A stretch of DNA of 64,000 nucleotides, taken from Faecalibacillus intestinalis (GTDB lineage: Bacteria; Bacillota_I; Bacilli_A; Erysipelotrichales; Coprobacillaceae). Made by a program: the position numbers and the translations under genes. This document shows positions 8,762 to 16,879 of this stretch, piece after piece; within the stretch, counting starts at the first letter, position 1, and each line of letters opens with the position of its first letter. The notes under the pieces are model-generated. The model made no database searches, had not been told where the DNA came from, and was given only the letters and a program-made list of their open reading frames with translations. The stretch covers positions 1-64,000 of the forward strand of contig NZ_PYLQ01000006.1 in NCBI RefSeq assembly GCF_003024685.1, written 5' to 3'.

Positions 8762-9100
8762 ATGGCAAAATCAAATAGCTTTTTTAATATTGATATGCTT
8801 GTTTTAAGTTTGTTAAAAGTAAGTGATTGCTATGGATATGAATTAGTAAAAAAAATCAAAGAAGTTTCAAATAATACATTAGATATAAAAGAAGGTACAC
8901 TTTATCCCGTAGTGCATAACCTATTGAAAAAAGAATACATTTCTAGTCGAGATGAAATAGTAAATAAAAAAGTAAGAGTTTATTATCATATTGAACCTAT
9001 AGGAAGAGACTATCTAGAAAAAACAATTACTGATTTTAGAAAAAATATTAAAGGTGTATTCGACATTATTGAATATGGTGAGGTGGAAAAAAATGAATAA
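8762..9100 (+). CDS. PadR-family transcriptional regulator
   Basis: A 112-residue protein with the PadR winged-helix signature: an N-terminal helix, CYGYELVKKIKEVSNNTLDIKEGTLYPVVHNL, then a wing and a C-terminal dimer helix. PadR proteins usually repress genes for membrane or efflux functions. The start is the ATG after GGTGATAAAATT; an upstream in-frame ATG gives a poor leader. It is divergent from the exporter operon and overlaps the next gene by eight bases. It is the likely local regulator, but binding is not shown. Confidence 0.88.
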   Translation: MAKSNSFFNIDMLVLSLLKVSDCYGYELVKKIKEVSNNTLDIKEGTLYPVVHNLLKKEYISSRDEIVNKKVRVYYHIEPIGRDYLEKTITDFRKNIKGVFDIIEYGEVEKNE

Positions 9101-9470
9101 AGATTCAAAAAAATTTATTAAATATGTAAAAAGAATAATTCCTATCCATTCAAAAGATAAAAGAGAATTTATCTTATTATTAACTCAAAGAATAAAAGAA
9201 TTTTCAGGCGATTTAGAGAGATGTACTTATCAGGATATTGTAAATGAATTTGGTACACCTAATGAGGTTGCAGGATCTTATATTGAAAATATGGAAAGTA
9301 ATGAACTCATAAAAAAACTAAATAGGAAAAAGTTATTTCAATATTTTCTTTTAACACTTCTAATTTTAATAACTCTATTATGGGGATTTAAAATGTATAG
9401 ATTAAATCAATTATATGAAGAAGCAAAATCAGAAACACATGGTTATATTACTGAAGAAATTATTAAATAA
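9093..9470 (+). CDS. Membrane protein with HAAS-like N-terminal domain
   Basis: A 125-residue protein. The N-terminal 75 residues are helical and contain CTYQDIVNEFGTPNEVAGS, the FG-x-P turn typical of HAAS/DUF1700-type domains that often follow PadR genes. A single hydrophobic segment (about residues 85-103, YFLLTLLILITLLWGF) and a short polar tail follow. The start overlaps the padR stop, so translation is probably coupled. Such PadR-HAAS pairs are thought to sense membrane state; the ligand here is unknown. Confidence 0.65.
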   Translation: MNKDSKKFIKYVKRIIPIHSKDKREFILLLTQRIKEFSGDLERCTYQDIVNEFGTPNEVAGSYIENMESNELIKKLNRKKLFQYFLLTLLILITLLWGFKMYRLNQLYEEAKSETHGYITEEIIK

Positions 9471-9483
9471 AAGGAGAAAATTT

Positions 9484-9936
9484 ATGAAAAAAATTATATT
9501 ATTTTTAAGCTTATTTTGTATTTTATGCATACCTTCACAAGTAAATGCTTATAATTATGAAAATATTTCACAGATAGAATATTTGGAAGATGGTTCGTAT
9601 ATTGAAACAACTATATTTGTATCTAATGATTATGCTAGATCTCAAAAAACTGCTAGTAAAATTGCTAGATATAATAGTAGTACGGGCGTTCAACAATGGT
9701 ATGTAACTGTAACTGGAACGTTCTCATATGGGAATGGATCAGCAAAATGTATTTCATCATCAGTTAAGTCAGGTGTATATAATAATAAATGGGCTATTTC
9801 GAGTAAATCTGCTTCTAAATCAGGAGCAACAGCAATAGCATCTGCAACAGCAAAACATAGCTATGATAATACAGCTTATGAAACAAAAAAATTAACTGTT
9901 AGGCTTACTTGTAGCTCTACAGGAGTATTATCATAA
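9484..9936 (+). CDS. Small exported protein of unknown function
   Basis: A 150-residue protein with a clean signal peptide (MKKIILFLSLFCILCIPSQ, cleavage after VNA). The mature part is Ser/Thr/Ala-rich, with VQQWYVTVTGTFSYGNGSA and the repeated word SKSASKSGATAIASATA, suggesting a small beta-rich secreted fold. Two Cys residues (AKCIS, LTCSS) may pair. The ribosome site AAGGAG is close to the ATG. It is third in the padR operon and, like the small protein at 8217, is exported and strand-rich. I do not recognise the family with confidence. Confidence 0.6.
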   Translation: MKKIILFLSLFCILCIPSQVNAYNYENISQIEYLEDGSYIETTIFVSNDYARSQKTASKIARYNSSTGVQQWYVTVTGTFSYGNGSAKCISSSVKSGVYNNKWAISSKSASKSGATAIASATAKHSYDNTAYETKKLTVRLTCSSTGVLS

Positions 9937-10058
9937 TAATTGAATAGCATTACAAGGTAAATATCAGATTTCATTAAGTTATATAGCATTTGTCATTTTA
10001 TATAATTGTATGTTTATAATTATATTTAAGTATTTGTTATTTATTGTTTTTGATATGA

Positions 10059-10244
10059 ATTAACTATCCAGTATTAAAATATAATCCTCAGCTCATAAGT
10101 AAAAAAGGAACGTCAGAACATGGAATTGGTTTATCAAGTGTAAAATCAACTTTAAAAAAATATAAATCTGAAATATCTTTTTCAGAAGATAAATATTGGT
10201 TTACTGTTCTTATAGTTATTGATAAATACGAATATATTCATTAG
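10059..10244 (+). pseudogene. C-terminal fragment of a GHKL sensor kinase
   Basis: In one frame, after a stop at 10056, the bases encode about 61 residues including KKGTSEHGIGLSSV. This is the G-x-G-L loop of the GHKL ATPase domain found in AgrC/LytS-type quorum-sensing kinases. The fragment ends at TAG 10242-10244. The sensor and dimerisation parts are missing and no start is visible. The rest of the 9937-10313 gap is AT-rich without other coding signal. Confidence 0.7.
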
Positions 10245-10253
10245 TATTCATTT

Positions 10254-10285
10254 AAAAGAAATTGTTCATCTACAATTTCTTTTTT
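10254..10285 (+). terminator. Intrinsic terminator
   Basis: The stem AAAAGAAATTG / CAATTTCTTTT has an 8-base loop and a following T-run. It closes the island and lies just upstream of the TetR gene. Confidence 0.7.
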
Positions 10286-10313
10286 GTTATAATGTGGTAA
10301 ATGAGGTAATGAT

Positions 10314-10847
10314 ATGAAAAAAACAAAAGAAACAATTATTGATGCTTTTTGGCAATTATTAGAGGAAAAACCATTTAATAAGATAACTGTTCAAAATATT
10401 GTCGAACGCTGTCATTTAAATAGAAATACATTCTACTATCATTTTCAAGATATTCCTAATTTAGCAGAATATACTGTTAAATCATGGGCAGATCAAATTA
10501 TTCAAAATAACTATGAATTTGGTTCACCAATGACATGTCTTGTACCACTTATAGAAGAATGTAATCAACATAAAAAAGCTTTTCAACATCTTTATAATTC
10601 ATCACAAAAAGATGAGTTTATTACCTATATGAATCATGTAGCCTTACATATTGTAAAAATGTTTATGAAACAATCTTCTCATTATGTTTTACGAAGTGAA
10701 CAAGAAAAAGAAACACTTATTCATTTTTATAAATGTTTAATGATAGGTATTCTTATTGATTGGTTAGAAGCACAAGGTGATTATGATTTAAAACCATTTG
10801 TTGAACAAATATTTCATTTAATAGAAACAACAATACAGGCTCATTAG
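10314..10847 (+). CDS. TetR/AcrR-family transcriptional regulator
   Basis: A 177-residue regulator. The N-terminal helix-turn-helix reads ITVQNIVERCHLNRNTFYYHFQD (residues about 24-46), diagnostic for TetR. The C-terminal domain, with a long HIVKMFMKQ helix and a Trp/Leu-rich end, resembles the DhaS-like C-terminal family. Its target may be the downstream HdeD-like gene, which is separated only by the terminator. Ligand unknown. Confidence 0.88.
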   Translation: MKKTKETIIDAFWQLLEEKPFNKITVQNIVERCHLNRNTFYYHFQDIPNLAEYTVKSWADQIIQNNYEFGSPMTCLVPLIEECNQHKKAFQHLYNSSQKDEFITYMNHVALHIVKMFMKQSSHYVLRSEQEKETLIHFYKCLMIGILIDWLEAQGDYDLKPFVEQIFHLIETTIQAH

Positions 10848-10858
10848 GAGCCTTTTTT
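10838..10858 (+). terminator. Intrinsic terminator of the TetR gene
   Basis: GGCTC / GAGCC form a 5-bp stem with loop ATTAG, followed by six T. The stop codon of the TetR gene is inside the loop. Confidence 0.75.
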
Positions 10859-10933
10859 GGTTAATTCTTTTATTTTGTCCATTTTATGTTGATATAAATA
10901 AGATTATAGTAAAAGTAGAAAGAAGGAATGAAT

Positions 10934-11491
10934 ATGAAAACTTTAAATAAAGTAAAAATGAGTATATGGATTAATGCCTTAAGTGCAATAGTGATAGGTA
11001 TATTATTTTTAATAAATCCTCAAGAATCTTTTCAAATTATTACAATACTTGCTGGTATTATTATTACTTTTACAGGAATTATTGATTTTATTTATTATTT
11101 TAGTGGTTGGTTAGATATTTATTTTATGAAGAATACATTATTGAGTGGTATTTTAAAATGCGTATTAGGTATCTTTGTATTAACACATATATCAATGATG
11201 ACAACATTCTTTTCTTATATTTTTAGTTTATATATCATTATTAGTGCCATCTATTGTTTTGAAGCTTATACCTTTATTAAATCAATGGTTAGTTATTCTT
11301 TAACTTTTGATTATATTATTGTTACAATTTTAATTTTCACAGGACTTGCAATGTTCTTTTTGAGCCCAAGTACAGTCATTTCCTCTGCTTTTGTGATAGG
11401 AATTTTATTCCTTATTAATGGTATTGGAAACTTATTTATTGCTTTAAGACTTTCAAAGATTACAAAAGAATATCGTAGATATCTTCAATAA
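10934..11491 (+). CDS. HdeD/DUF308-like integral membrane protein
   Basis: A 185-residue protein with about six hydrophobic helices and the repeated INxxxAIVIGILFLINP / FVIGILFLINGIG pattern of HdeD-type DUF308 proteins, which are built from paired two-helix units. In enterobacteria HdeD is acid-stress linked; the role in Firmicutes is not established. The start is set at 10934, where GAAGGA is six bases away; the ATG two codons upstream is too close to the ribosome site. Confidence 0.75.
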   Translation: MKTLNKVKMSIWINALSAIVIGILFLINPQESFQIITILAGIIITFTGIIDFIYYFSGWLDIYFMKNTLLSGILKCVLGIFVLTHISMMTTFFSYIFSLYIIISAIYCFEAYTFIKSMVSYSLTFDYIIVTILIFTGLAMFFLSPSTVISSAFVIGILFLINGIGNLFIALRLSKITKEYRRYLQ

Positions 11492-11679
11492 TTTATACTT
11501 TAGTATCATAAATCATAAAAGTGGGCATATATTATAATGAGCCCTTTATAAAATACCATATTTATAAGCATATATTTGTTTAAATCCTAAAATATTACAA
11601 AATATATTTTTATTCATTCAAAAAAACACCGATAAAATGGACTAAAATATTTTTTAAATGAATGAAGTCTTTTAGAAAT

Positions 11680-11708
11680 TTGACAAAGTTATGATATTTT
11701 GTTAGTAT
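11680..11708 (+). promoter_or_regulatory. Promoter of tatD-yabE
   Basis: TTGACA (11680-11685) and TAGTAT (11703-11708) have the ideal 17-bp spacing. The box ends about 17 bases before the tatD start codon, so the leader would be very short. Confidence 0.6.
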
Positions 11709-11725
11709 TCACCAGGGTGAGATTT

Positions 11726-12484
11726 ATGTACTTTGATACACATTGTCATTTAAATAGTGAACAATTATATGAAAACAAAGATGAATTTATTAAACATGCT
11801 TTAGACAATCAAGTAGAAATGATGGTTGTTGTAGGCTATGATCTTGAGTCTTCCAAAAAGGCAGTTGAAATTGCAAAAGAATATCCTTTTATCTATGCTG
11901 CTGTAGGGATAGGACCTAACGACTGTTTAAACACAACTACTCAAGATTTACAAACCATCGATGAGTACTTAAATGAACCAAAGGTTGTAGCACTTGGTGA
12001 AATCGGATTAGATTATTATTGGGATGATGTTCCTAGTGATAAACAAAAAGATATTTTTCAACAACAAGTTGATCTTGCTAAAAAACATCAAAAACCAATT
12101 ATTATTCATTGTAGAGATGCTTATGAAGATACTTATGAAGTGCTTAAAAGAAATGGACATCCAGGAATTATGCATTGTTATAGTGGATCAGTAGAAATGG
12201 CAAAGAGATTTATTGATTTAGGTTTCTATATTTCATTAGCTGGACCAGTTACTTTTAAAAATGCCAGAGTTCCTAAAGATGTGGCAGAAAAAATAGGTTT
12301 AGAGCATTTATTAATTGAAACCGACTGTCCTTATTTAACACCACACCCTTATCGTGGTACTTTAAATGAGCCTGCAAATGTTGTGTATATTGCCCAGGAA
12401 ATAGCAAAGCTAAAGAACATGGAGATAGAAAGCGTTGCAAGTCAGACAACGTTTAATGCTAAAAAAGTATTTGGCATTAAATAG
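11726..12484 (+). CDS. tatD: TatD-family metal-dependent deoxyribonuclease
   Basis: A 252-residue TIM-barrel hydrolase. It starts MYFDTHCHLN (metal ligands H-x-H) and carries GEIGLDYYWD, IIHCRDA, GIMHCYSG and LLIETDCPYL, the successive metal-binding strands of TatD. Family members are 3'-5' DNases linked to DNA repair. The start follows AGGGTGAGATTT; an upstream TTG in frame lies before the promoter -10 and is rejected. The pairing tatD-yabE matches Bacillus order, but rnmV and ksgA do not follow here. Confidence 0.93.
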   Translation: MYFDTHCHLNSEQLYENKDEFIKHALDNQVEMMVVVGYDLESSKKAVEIAKEYPFIYAAVGIGPNDCLNTTTQDLQTIDEYLNEPKVVALGEIGLDYYWDDVPSDKQKDIFQQQVDLAKKHQKPIIIHCRDAYEDTYEVLKRNGHPGIMHCYSGSVEMAKRFIDLGFYISLAGPVTFKNARVPKDVAEKIGLEHLLIETDCPYLTPHPYRGTLNEPANVVYIAQEIAKLKNMEIESVASQTTFNAKKVFGIK

Positions 12485-12495
12485 GAGGAAAATTA

Positions 12496-13425
12496 ATGAA
12501 AACAATTAAACAAATTATTTCAGATGCAGACCCCCGACTGAAAGGGGTATTAGTGATTATGATTGTATATGTAATGGTTATGGCGACAACTGTTACATCA
12601 GGAGCAACACAAGAAATAAAAGGTTATAAAGAAACAATTGAAATACAGTATCAAGATGGTGGCCAAGAAACTAAAGATTATTTAGTAAGACAAGATACTG
12701 TTAAAAATGTATTAAAAGAATTAGATGTAAACTTAAACGCAAAAGATACAGTTAACAAAGATATGTCTTATATTGTACAAAGTAAAGATTTATTACAAGT
12801 TAATCGTATTAACGAAGAAGAAGTAGAAGAAATGCAATATGTATCTTCACAAACAATAGAAACAACAGGTTTACATTTATTTACAACAGAAGTTGTTCAA
12901 ACTGGACAACAAGGACAAATTAAGAATAAAGTGAAAGTCACTTATGAAAACGGTAAAATAGTTAAAAAAGAATTGTTATCGAGTGAAGTTGTAACAGAAA
13001 AAACAGATACAATTATCGCTCATGGGACAATTCAACCTGGAGCTTATTTTACTGGAAAACTGACAACATATGGTGGCGATTGTGCAGGAGGAAATGGAAC
13101 TTCATCATCAGGTATTTCTTTATCACCAACAACTGGTGTTAAAGGAAGTCATAGCGCGAAGTTAAGTTATAATGGTGGAAGTTATTATTGTTTAGCAGCA
13201 GATCCATCTATTCCTTTTGGAACAATTATTAAAATTACAAATCACAACTTAGGTATTGAATCAACAGCGTATGGTATTGTTGTTGATAGAGGCGGAGCTA
13301 TTAAGAAAAATCATATTGATATTTTTAATGGAACAGAAGCTGGCAAATACTTTAAAGGTGGTACGTCAAATAATACACAATTTGAAATCGTATCTGTTGG
13401 TAGTGGCAAGAATTTTTGGAAATAG
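12496..13425 (+). CDS. yabE: YabE-like cell-wall protein (DUF348, G5 and 3D domains)
   Basis: A 309-residue protein with an N-terminal membrane anchor or signal (VLVIMIVYVMVMATTV). A DUF348 repeat follows (TVKNVLKELDVNLNAKD), then a G5 domain (about 130-175) and a C-terminal 3D domain with three conserved Asp (AADPSIPFGT, VVDRGGAIK, HIDIFNGT). Such proteins resemble resuscitation-promoting factors and cleave peptidoglycan in growing or germinating cells. Only one DUF348 repeat is clear, fewer than in Bacillus YabE. It is transcribed with tatD. Confidence 0.85.
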   Translation: MKTIKQIISDADPRLKGVLVIMIVYVMVMATTVTSGATQEIKGYKETIEIQYQDGGQETKDYLVRQDTVKNVLKELDVNLNAKDTVNKDMSYIVQSKDLLQVNRINEEEVEEMQYVSSQTIETTGLHLFTTEVVQTGQQGQIKNKVKVTYENGKIVKKELLSSEVVTEKTDTIIAHGTIQPGAYFTGKLTTYGGDCAGGNGTSSSGISLSPTTGVKGSHSAKLSYNGGSYYCLAADPSIPFGTIIKITNHNLGIESTAYGIVVDRGGAIKKNHIDIFNGTEAGKYFKGGTSNNTQFEIVSVGSGKNFWK

Positions 13426-13443
13426 ATAACAAGTATATATAGC

Positions 13444-13498
13444 AAGTTCTCCGAAGTTGGAGAACTTTTTATTTTACCACTTTATAGTGGTAATTTTT
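13444..13498 (+). terminator. Two tandem intrinsic terminators
   Basis: The first hairpin is AAGTTCTCC / GGAGAACTT (13444-13467) with a T-run. The second is TTACCACT / AGTGGTAA (13474-13493, loop TTAT) followed by five T. Together they insulate yabE from the PTS operon. Confidence 0.85.
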
Positions 13499-13554
13499 GA
13501 TTTTTCTTCTAACTTGTATTCACTTACAATGAATTTGTCGTTGGAGGTGATAGT

Positions 13555-13869
13555 ATGAAAAGAGAAGAAGATTCTTGCCAATTAATATTATATAGTAGTA
13601 ATGCGCGTACAAAAGCAATGGAAGCAATTTCCAATGCGAAAACAGGTAATGTTGTATTAGCAAATGATAATTTAAAAAACGCAAAAGATGAATTACTTAT
13701 TGCACAGAAAAAGCATGCAGAATTATTACGTGATATGGCAAATGAAGAAGATGTTGAAACAAATCTATTGATGATTCATGCCGAAGATCATGTTTTCGGA
13801 GCACAAAATACTTTAGAAATGGCTAATGAAATTGTTGAATTATATGGGAGGTTAAAAGAATATGAATAA
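13555..13869 (+). CDS. PTS lactose/cellobiose-type IIA component
   Basis: A 104-residue helical protein of the lactose/cellobiose EIIA family, which passes phosphate from HPr to IIB. The phospho-accepting His is in LLMIHAEDHVFGAQ near residue 75, preceded by the ARTKAMEAISNAKTGN helix. The ribosome site GGAGGTGAT is strong. It overlaps the following 6-phospho-beta-glucosidase gene by eight bases and opens the PTS operon. Confidence 0.92.
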   Translation: MKREEDSCQLILYSSNARTKAMEAISNAKTGNVVLANDNLKNAKDELLIAQKKHAELLRDMANEEDVETNLLMIHAEDHVFGAQNTLEMANEIVELYGRLKEYE

Positions 13870-15262
13870 AGATTTCTTATGGGGTAGTGCAACAGCTTCT
13901 TATCAATGTGAAGGAGCGTGGAATTTAGATGATAAAGTAGAGAGTATGTGGGATGTTTATTTACATGAAAACAATCTTGAAAATGGAGATAATGCATCTG
14001 ATTTTTATCATCATTTTGAAGAGGATTTATTACAGTTAAAAAATGGAGGACAAAACGCCTTTCGTATGTCTCTTGCTTGGCCTCGAATTATTAAAAATAA
14101 GGAAGGTGAAGTTAATTCAAAAGGAGTCGATTTTTATAGAAAAATTCTACAATGTTGTCTAGATAAAGATATTACACCATTTGTAACAATTTATCATTGG
14201 GATCTACCACAATATTGGGAAGAAACTGGCGGATGGCTTAACAATGAAGTATCCTATGCATACCAAAAATATGCAAAAATATGCTTTGAAAAGTTTGGCG
14301 ATTTAGTTGATTTATGGGTAACATTTAATGAGCCAAAATGGTTTGTAAGCAGTGGATACCTAATTGGAAATTATCCACCAGCTCATAAAAATCCACAAGA
14401 AATGATTATTGCAGCTTATCACGTTATGCTTGCAAGTGCTTTGGGAGTTAAAATTTTTAAAGAAGGTGGATATAAAGGTCAAATTGGAATTGTTCATAGT
14501 TTTACACCTGTCAATGGTGTGGATGATTCTTTAGAAACAAGAATTGCAATGAGATATGCAGATAATTATTGTAACAATTGGATTTTAGATACAGCATGTC
14601 AAGGAGAATTTCCAATTGATTTATTAAGCGAATTAAATAAAAAGTTTGATTTATCATTTATTAATATTAAAGAGCTTGATGTAATTAAAGAAAATACGGT
14701 TGATTTCATAGGATTAAATTATTATGCTAGAGCTTTAATTAGACCATATAGTAATGGAGAAACTGTTTTAGTTGCAAATAATAGTGGAAATGGTGGAAGC
14801 AATAAGGTTATTATTAAAGATTGGTTTGAACAGGTTTTTGATGATCCTGATGCAATTTATACAGAATGGGGAACTGAAATTTGTCCATTAGGATTAGAAC
14901 AAGGACTAAAAGAAGTTTGGAATAAATACCATTTACCACTTTATATTAGTGAAAATGGAATAGGTGTTAGAGAAGATGTAACAGTTGATGAAGTACAAGA
15001 TGATTATCGTATTTCTTATATGAACGATCATATTGCAGCGATGATGAATGCTATGGATGATGGTGTAGATATGCGAGGTTATTTTGCATGGAGTACATTT
15101 GATTTATATTCATGGAAAAATGGATGTGAGAAAAGATATGGTTTAGTTGCAATTGATTTTGATACACCAAATCTTTTAAGAAAACCTAAAAAGAGTTATT
15201 ATTGGTATAAAGAAATAATTGAAAGTAAAGGAAAAAAAATAGAGAGAAAGAGATGGGATTAG
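13862..15262 (+). CDS. GH1 6-phospho-beta-glucosidase
   Basis: A 466-residue glycoside hydrolase family 1 enzyme. FLWGSATASYQCEGAW opens the barrel, TFNEPKW (near 162) holds the acid/base Glu and YISENGIG (near 365) the nucleophile Glu. FDLYSWKNGCEKRYG is the usual GH1 end. It should hydrolyse beta-glucosides phosphorylated by the flanking PTS genes in the cytoplasm. A Lys/Ser-binding phosphate pocket is likely but was not checked residue by residue. It lies between IIA and IIB. Confidence 0.92.
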   Translation: MNKDFLWGSATASYQCEGAWNLDDKVESMWDVYLHENNLENGDNASDFYHHFEEDLLQLKNGGQNAFRMSLAWPRIIKNKEGEVNSKGVDFYRKILQCCLDKDITPFVTIYHWDLPQYWEETGGWLNNEVSYAYQKYAKICFEKFGDLVDLWVTFNEPKWFVSSGYLIGNYPPAHKNPQEMIIAAYHVMLASALGVKIFKEGGYKGQIGIVHSFTPVNGVDDSLETRIAMRYADNYCNNWILDTACQGEFPIDLLSELNKKFDLSFINIKELDVIKENTVDFIGLNYYARALIRPYSNGETVLVANNSGNGGSNKVIIKDWFEQVFDDPDAIYTEWGTEICPLGLEQGLKEVWNKYHLPLYISENGIGVREDVTVDEVQDDYRISYMNDHIAAMMNAMDDGVDMRGYFAWSTFDLYSWKNGCEKRYGLVAIDFDTPNLLRKPKKSYYWYKEIIESKGKKIERKRWD

Positions 15263-15264
15263 TT

Positions 15265-15567
15265 ATGAAAAATGTAATGCTTGTATGTAATGCTGGAATG
15301 TCTACAGGTATTCTAGCAAAAAAAATTGAAAAAGCTAGCCAAGGACTATTGAGTGTTAAAGCCTATGGAGAAGCAGAATATGAAGAATATGCAAATAATT
15401 ATGATTTGATTTTGCTAGGTCCACAAATTAGACATTTAAAACCAGAAATTGAATCTAAAGTTTCTATTCCTGTGGATTATATTGCGCCACAACATTATGG
15501 AATTATGAATGGTGAAGCTGTATTTCAAGATATAAAAAAAATATTAAACATAAAAGAGGAGGAATAA
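15265..15567 (+). CDS. PTS lactose/cellobiose-type IIB component
   Basis: A 100-residue protein starting MKNVMLVCNAGMSTG, with the phospho-Cys in the N-terminal P-loop typical of cellobiose IIB. The downstream LLGPQIRHLK strand also fits the family. An alternative ATG at 15253 would overlap the glucosidase gene; the shorter start is chosen by family pattern. It carries phosphate from the IIA product to sugar bound by IIC. Confidence 0.9.
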   Translation: MKNVMLVCNAGMSTGILAKKIEKASQGLLSVKAYGEAEYEEYANNYDLILLGPQIRHLKPEIESKVSIPVDYIAPQHYGIMNGEAVFQDIKKILNIKEEE

Positions 15568-15570
15568 AAA

Positions 15571-16851
15571 ATGGATTCTTTGAGTCAAATCGTCGAAAGC
15601 AAATTATTACCTATTGCTAATAAAATGAGTTCACAACGCCATTTGAAAGCTATAAGAGATGCGTTTATGTCAATTATGCCAATTACTCTCATTGGAGGAA
15701 TATTTGCAGTCATCTCTTCAGCACCAATTACTGAAAATACAACCAATGGTTTTTTATTAGCGTGGGCATCTTTTGCTGATAAAAATAGTCTACTATTAAA
15801 TTGGGTAAATGCTCTAACATTAGGGGCAATGTCCTTATATATTTGTATTGGAATTGCGAATTTTTTAAGTAAACATTTTAAAATGGATCCATTCTTTCCA
15901 ATAATGTTATCTGTATGTGGGTTCTTTATGCTTGTCATAGCGCCTATTGAATTGGGCTGGGCAGGTAAAACAGTTGAAATTTCTTATATTGGTGGTGAAG
16001 GACTTATACCAGCCATACTAATTTCATGTTTAACAGTGGAAGCTTATCATTATATGCGAGAACATAATTGGGGAAGAATCAAACTACCTGATTCTGTACC
16101 GGCTTCTTTAAATGAAACGTTTGCTTCTTTATGTCCAGGAGTATGTATTATTGCTACAGATATTATTTTATTTGCTATTTTTAATGCATTTAATACAACA
16201 ATGCCAGGATTTATTTATAATGTTATGGCACCTACACTAAATGCTGCCGATAGTTTACCATTTGCGATTATTGCAACATTATTAGTTCATTTTTTCTGGT
16301 TCTTTGGAATTCATGATGCTGCTTTTTCAGGAATATTGGGGCCAGTTCGTGATGGTGGCCTTTCATTAAATGCAGCTGCACACGCAGCAGGACAAACATT
16401 ACCAAAAATATTTACAACACCATTTTGGGTTTATTTTGTTGCCATTGGTGGATGCGGTTCATGTTTAGCACTTGCTATTTTATTAGTTCGTTCTAAATCG
16501 AAACAATTAAATACTGTTGGAAAAGTTGGAATCATTCCTTCATTCTTTGGAATTTCTGAACCACTTATTTTTGGAATCCCATTAATGTTAAATCCTATTT
16601 TCTTTGTACCATTTTTATTAACTTCTACTGTCAATTGTATTATTGCTTATATAAGTATGAGTGTTGGTATTGTTGGAAAAACATTTGCCATGCTTTCATG
16701 GCAAATGCCATCAGTGTTTGGGTCATTTTTATCAACAATGGATATTAAAGCTTTTATCTTGGTAATTATATTAATTATTATAGATTTAGTCATGTATTAT
16801 CCTTTCTTTAAAGTATACGAAAAACAATTAGTTGCTCAAGAAAGCGAATAG
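15571..16851 (+). CDS. PTS cellobiose-type IIC permease
   Basis: A 426-residue integral membrane protein of the lactose/cellobiose EIIC family, with about ten hydrophobic helices. Family features include the N-terminal QRHLKAIRDAFMSIMPITLIG amphipathic segment, HFFWFFGIHDAAF, and the sugar-site region PSFFGISEPLIFGIP (near 325), which contains the conserved Glu. It imports and phosphorylates beta-glucosides with the adjacent IIA and IIB. Only four bases separate it from IIB. Confidence 0.93.
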   Translation: MDSLSQIVESKLLPIANKMSSQRHLKAIRDAFMSIMPITLIGGIFAVISSAPITENTTNGFLLAWASFADKNSLLLNWVNALTLGAMSLYICIGIANFLSKHFKMDPFFPIMLSVCGFFMLVIAPIELGWAGKTVEISYIGGEGLIPAILISCLTVEAYHYMREHNWGRIKLPDSVPASLNETFASLCPGVCIIATDIILFAIFNAFNTTMPGFIYNVMAPTLNAADSLPFAIIATLLVHFFWFFGIHDAAFSGILGPVRDGGLSLNAAAHAAGQTLPKIFTTPFWVYFVAIGGCGSCLALAILLVRSKSKQLNTVGKVGIIPSFFGISEPLIFGIPLMLNPIFFVPFLLTSTVNCIIAYISMSVGIVGKTFAMLSWQMPSVFGSFLSTMDIKAFILVIILIIIDLVMYYPFFKVYEKQLVAQESE

Positions 16852-16879
16852 ATTATAATATAAGAAAGAGGTGAGGTTG

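Noticed and set aside
13510-13540. Interlaced TTGTA/TACAA and ATTCA/TGAAT repeats before the PTS operon as an operator
   Set aside because: The half-sites are only five bases in a very AT-rich region and could occur by chance.
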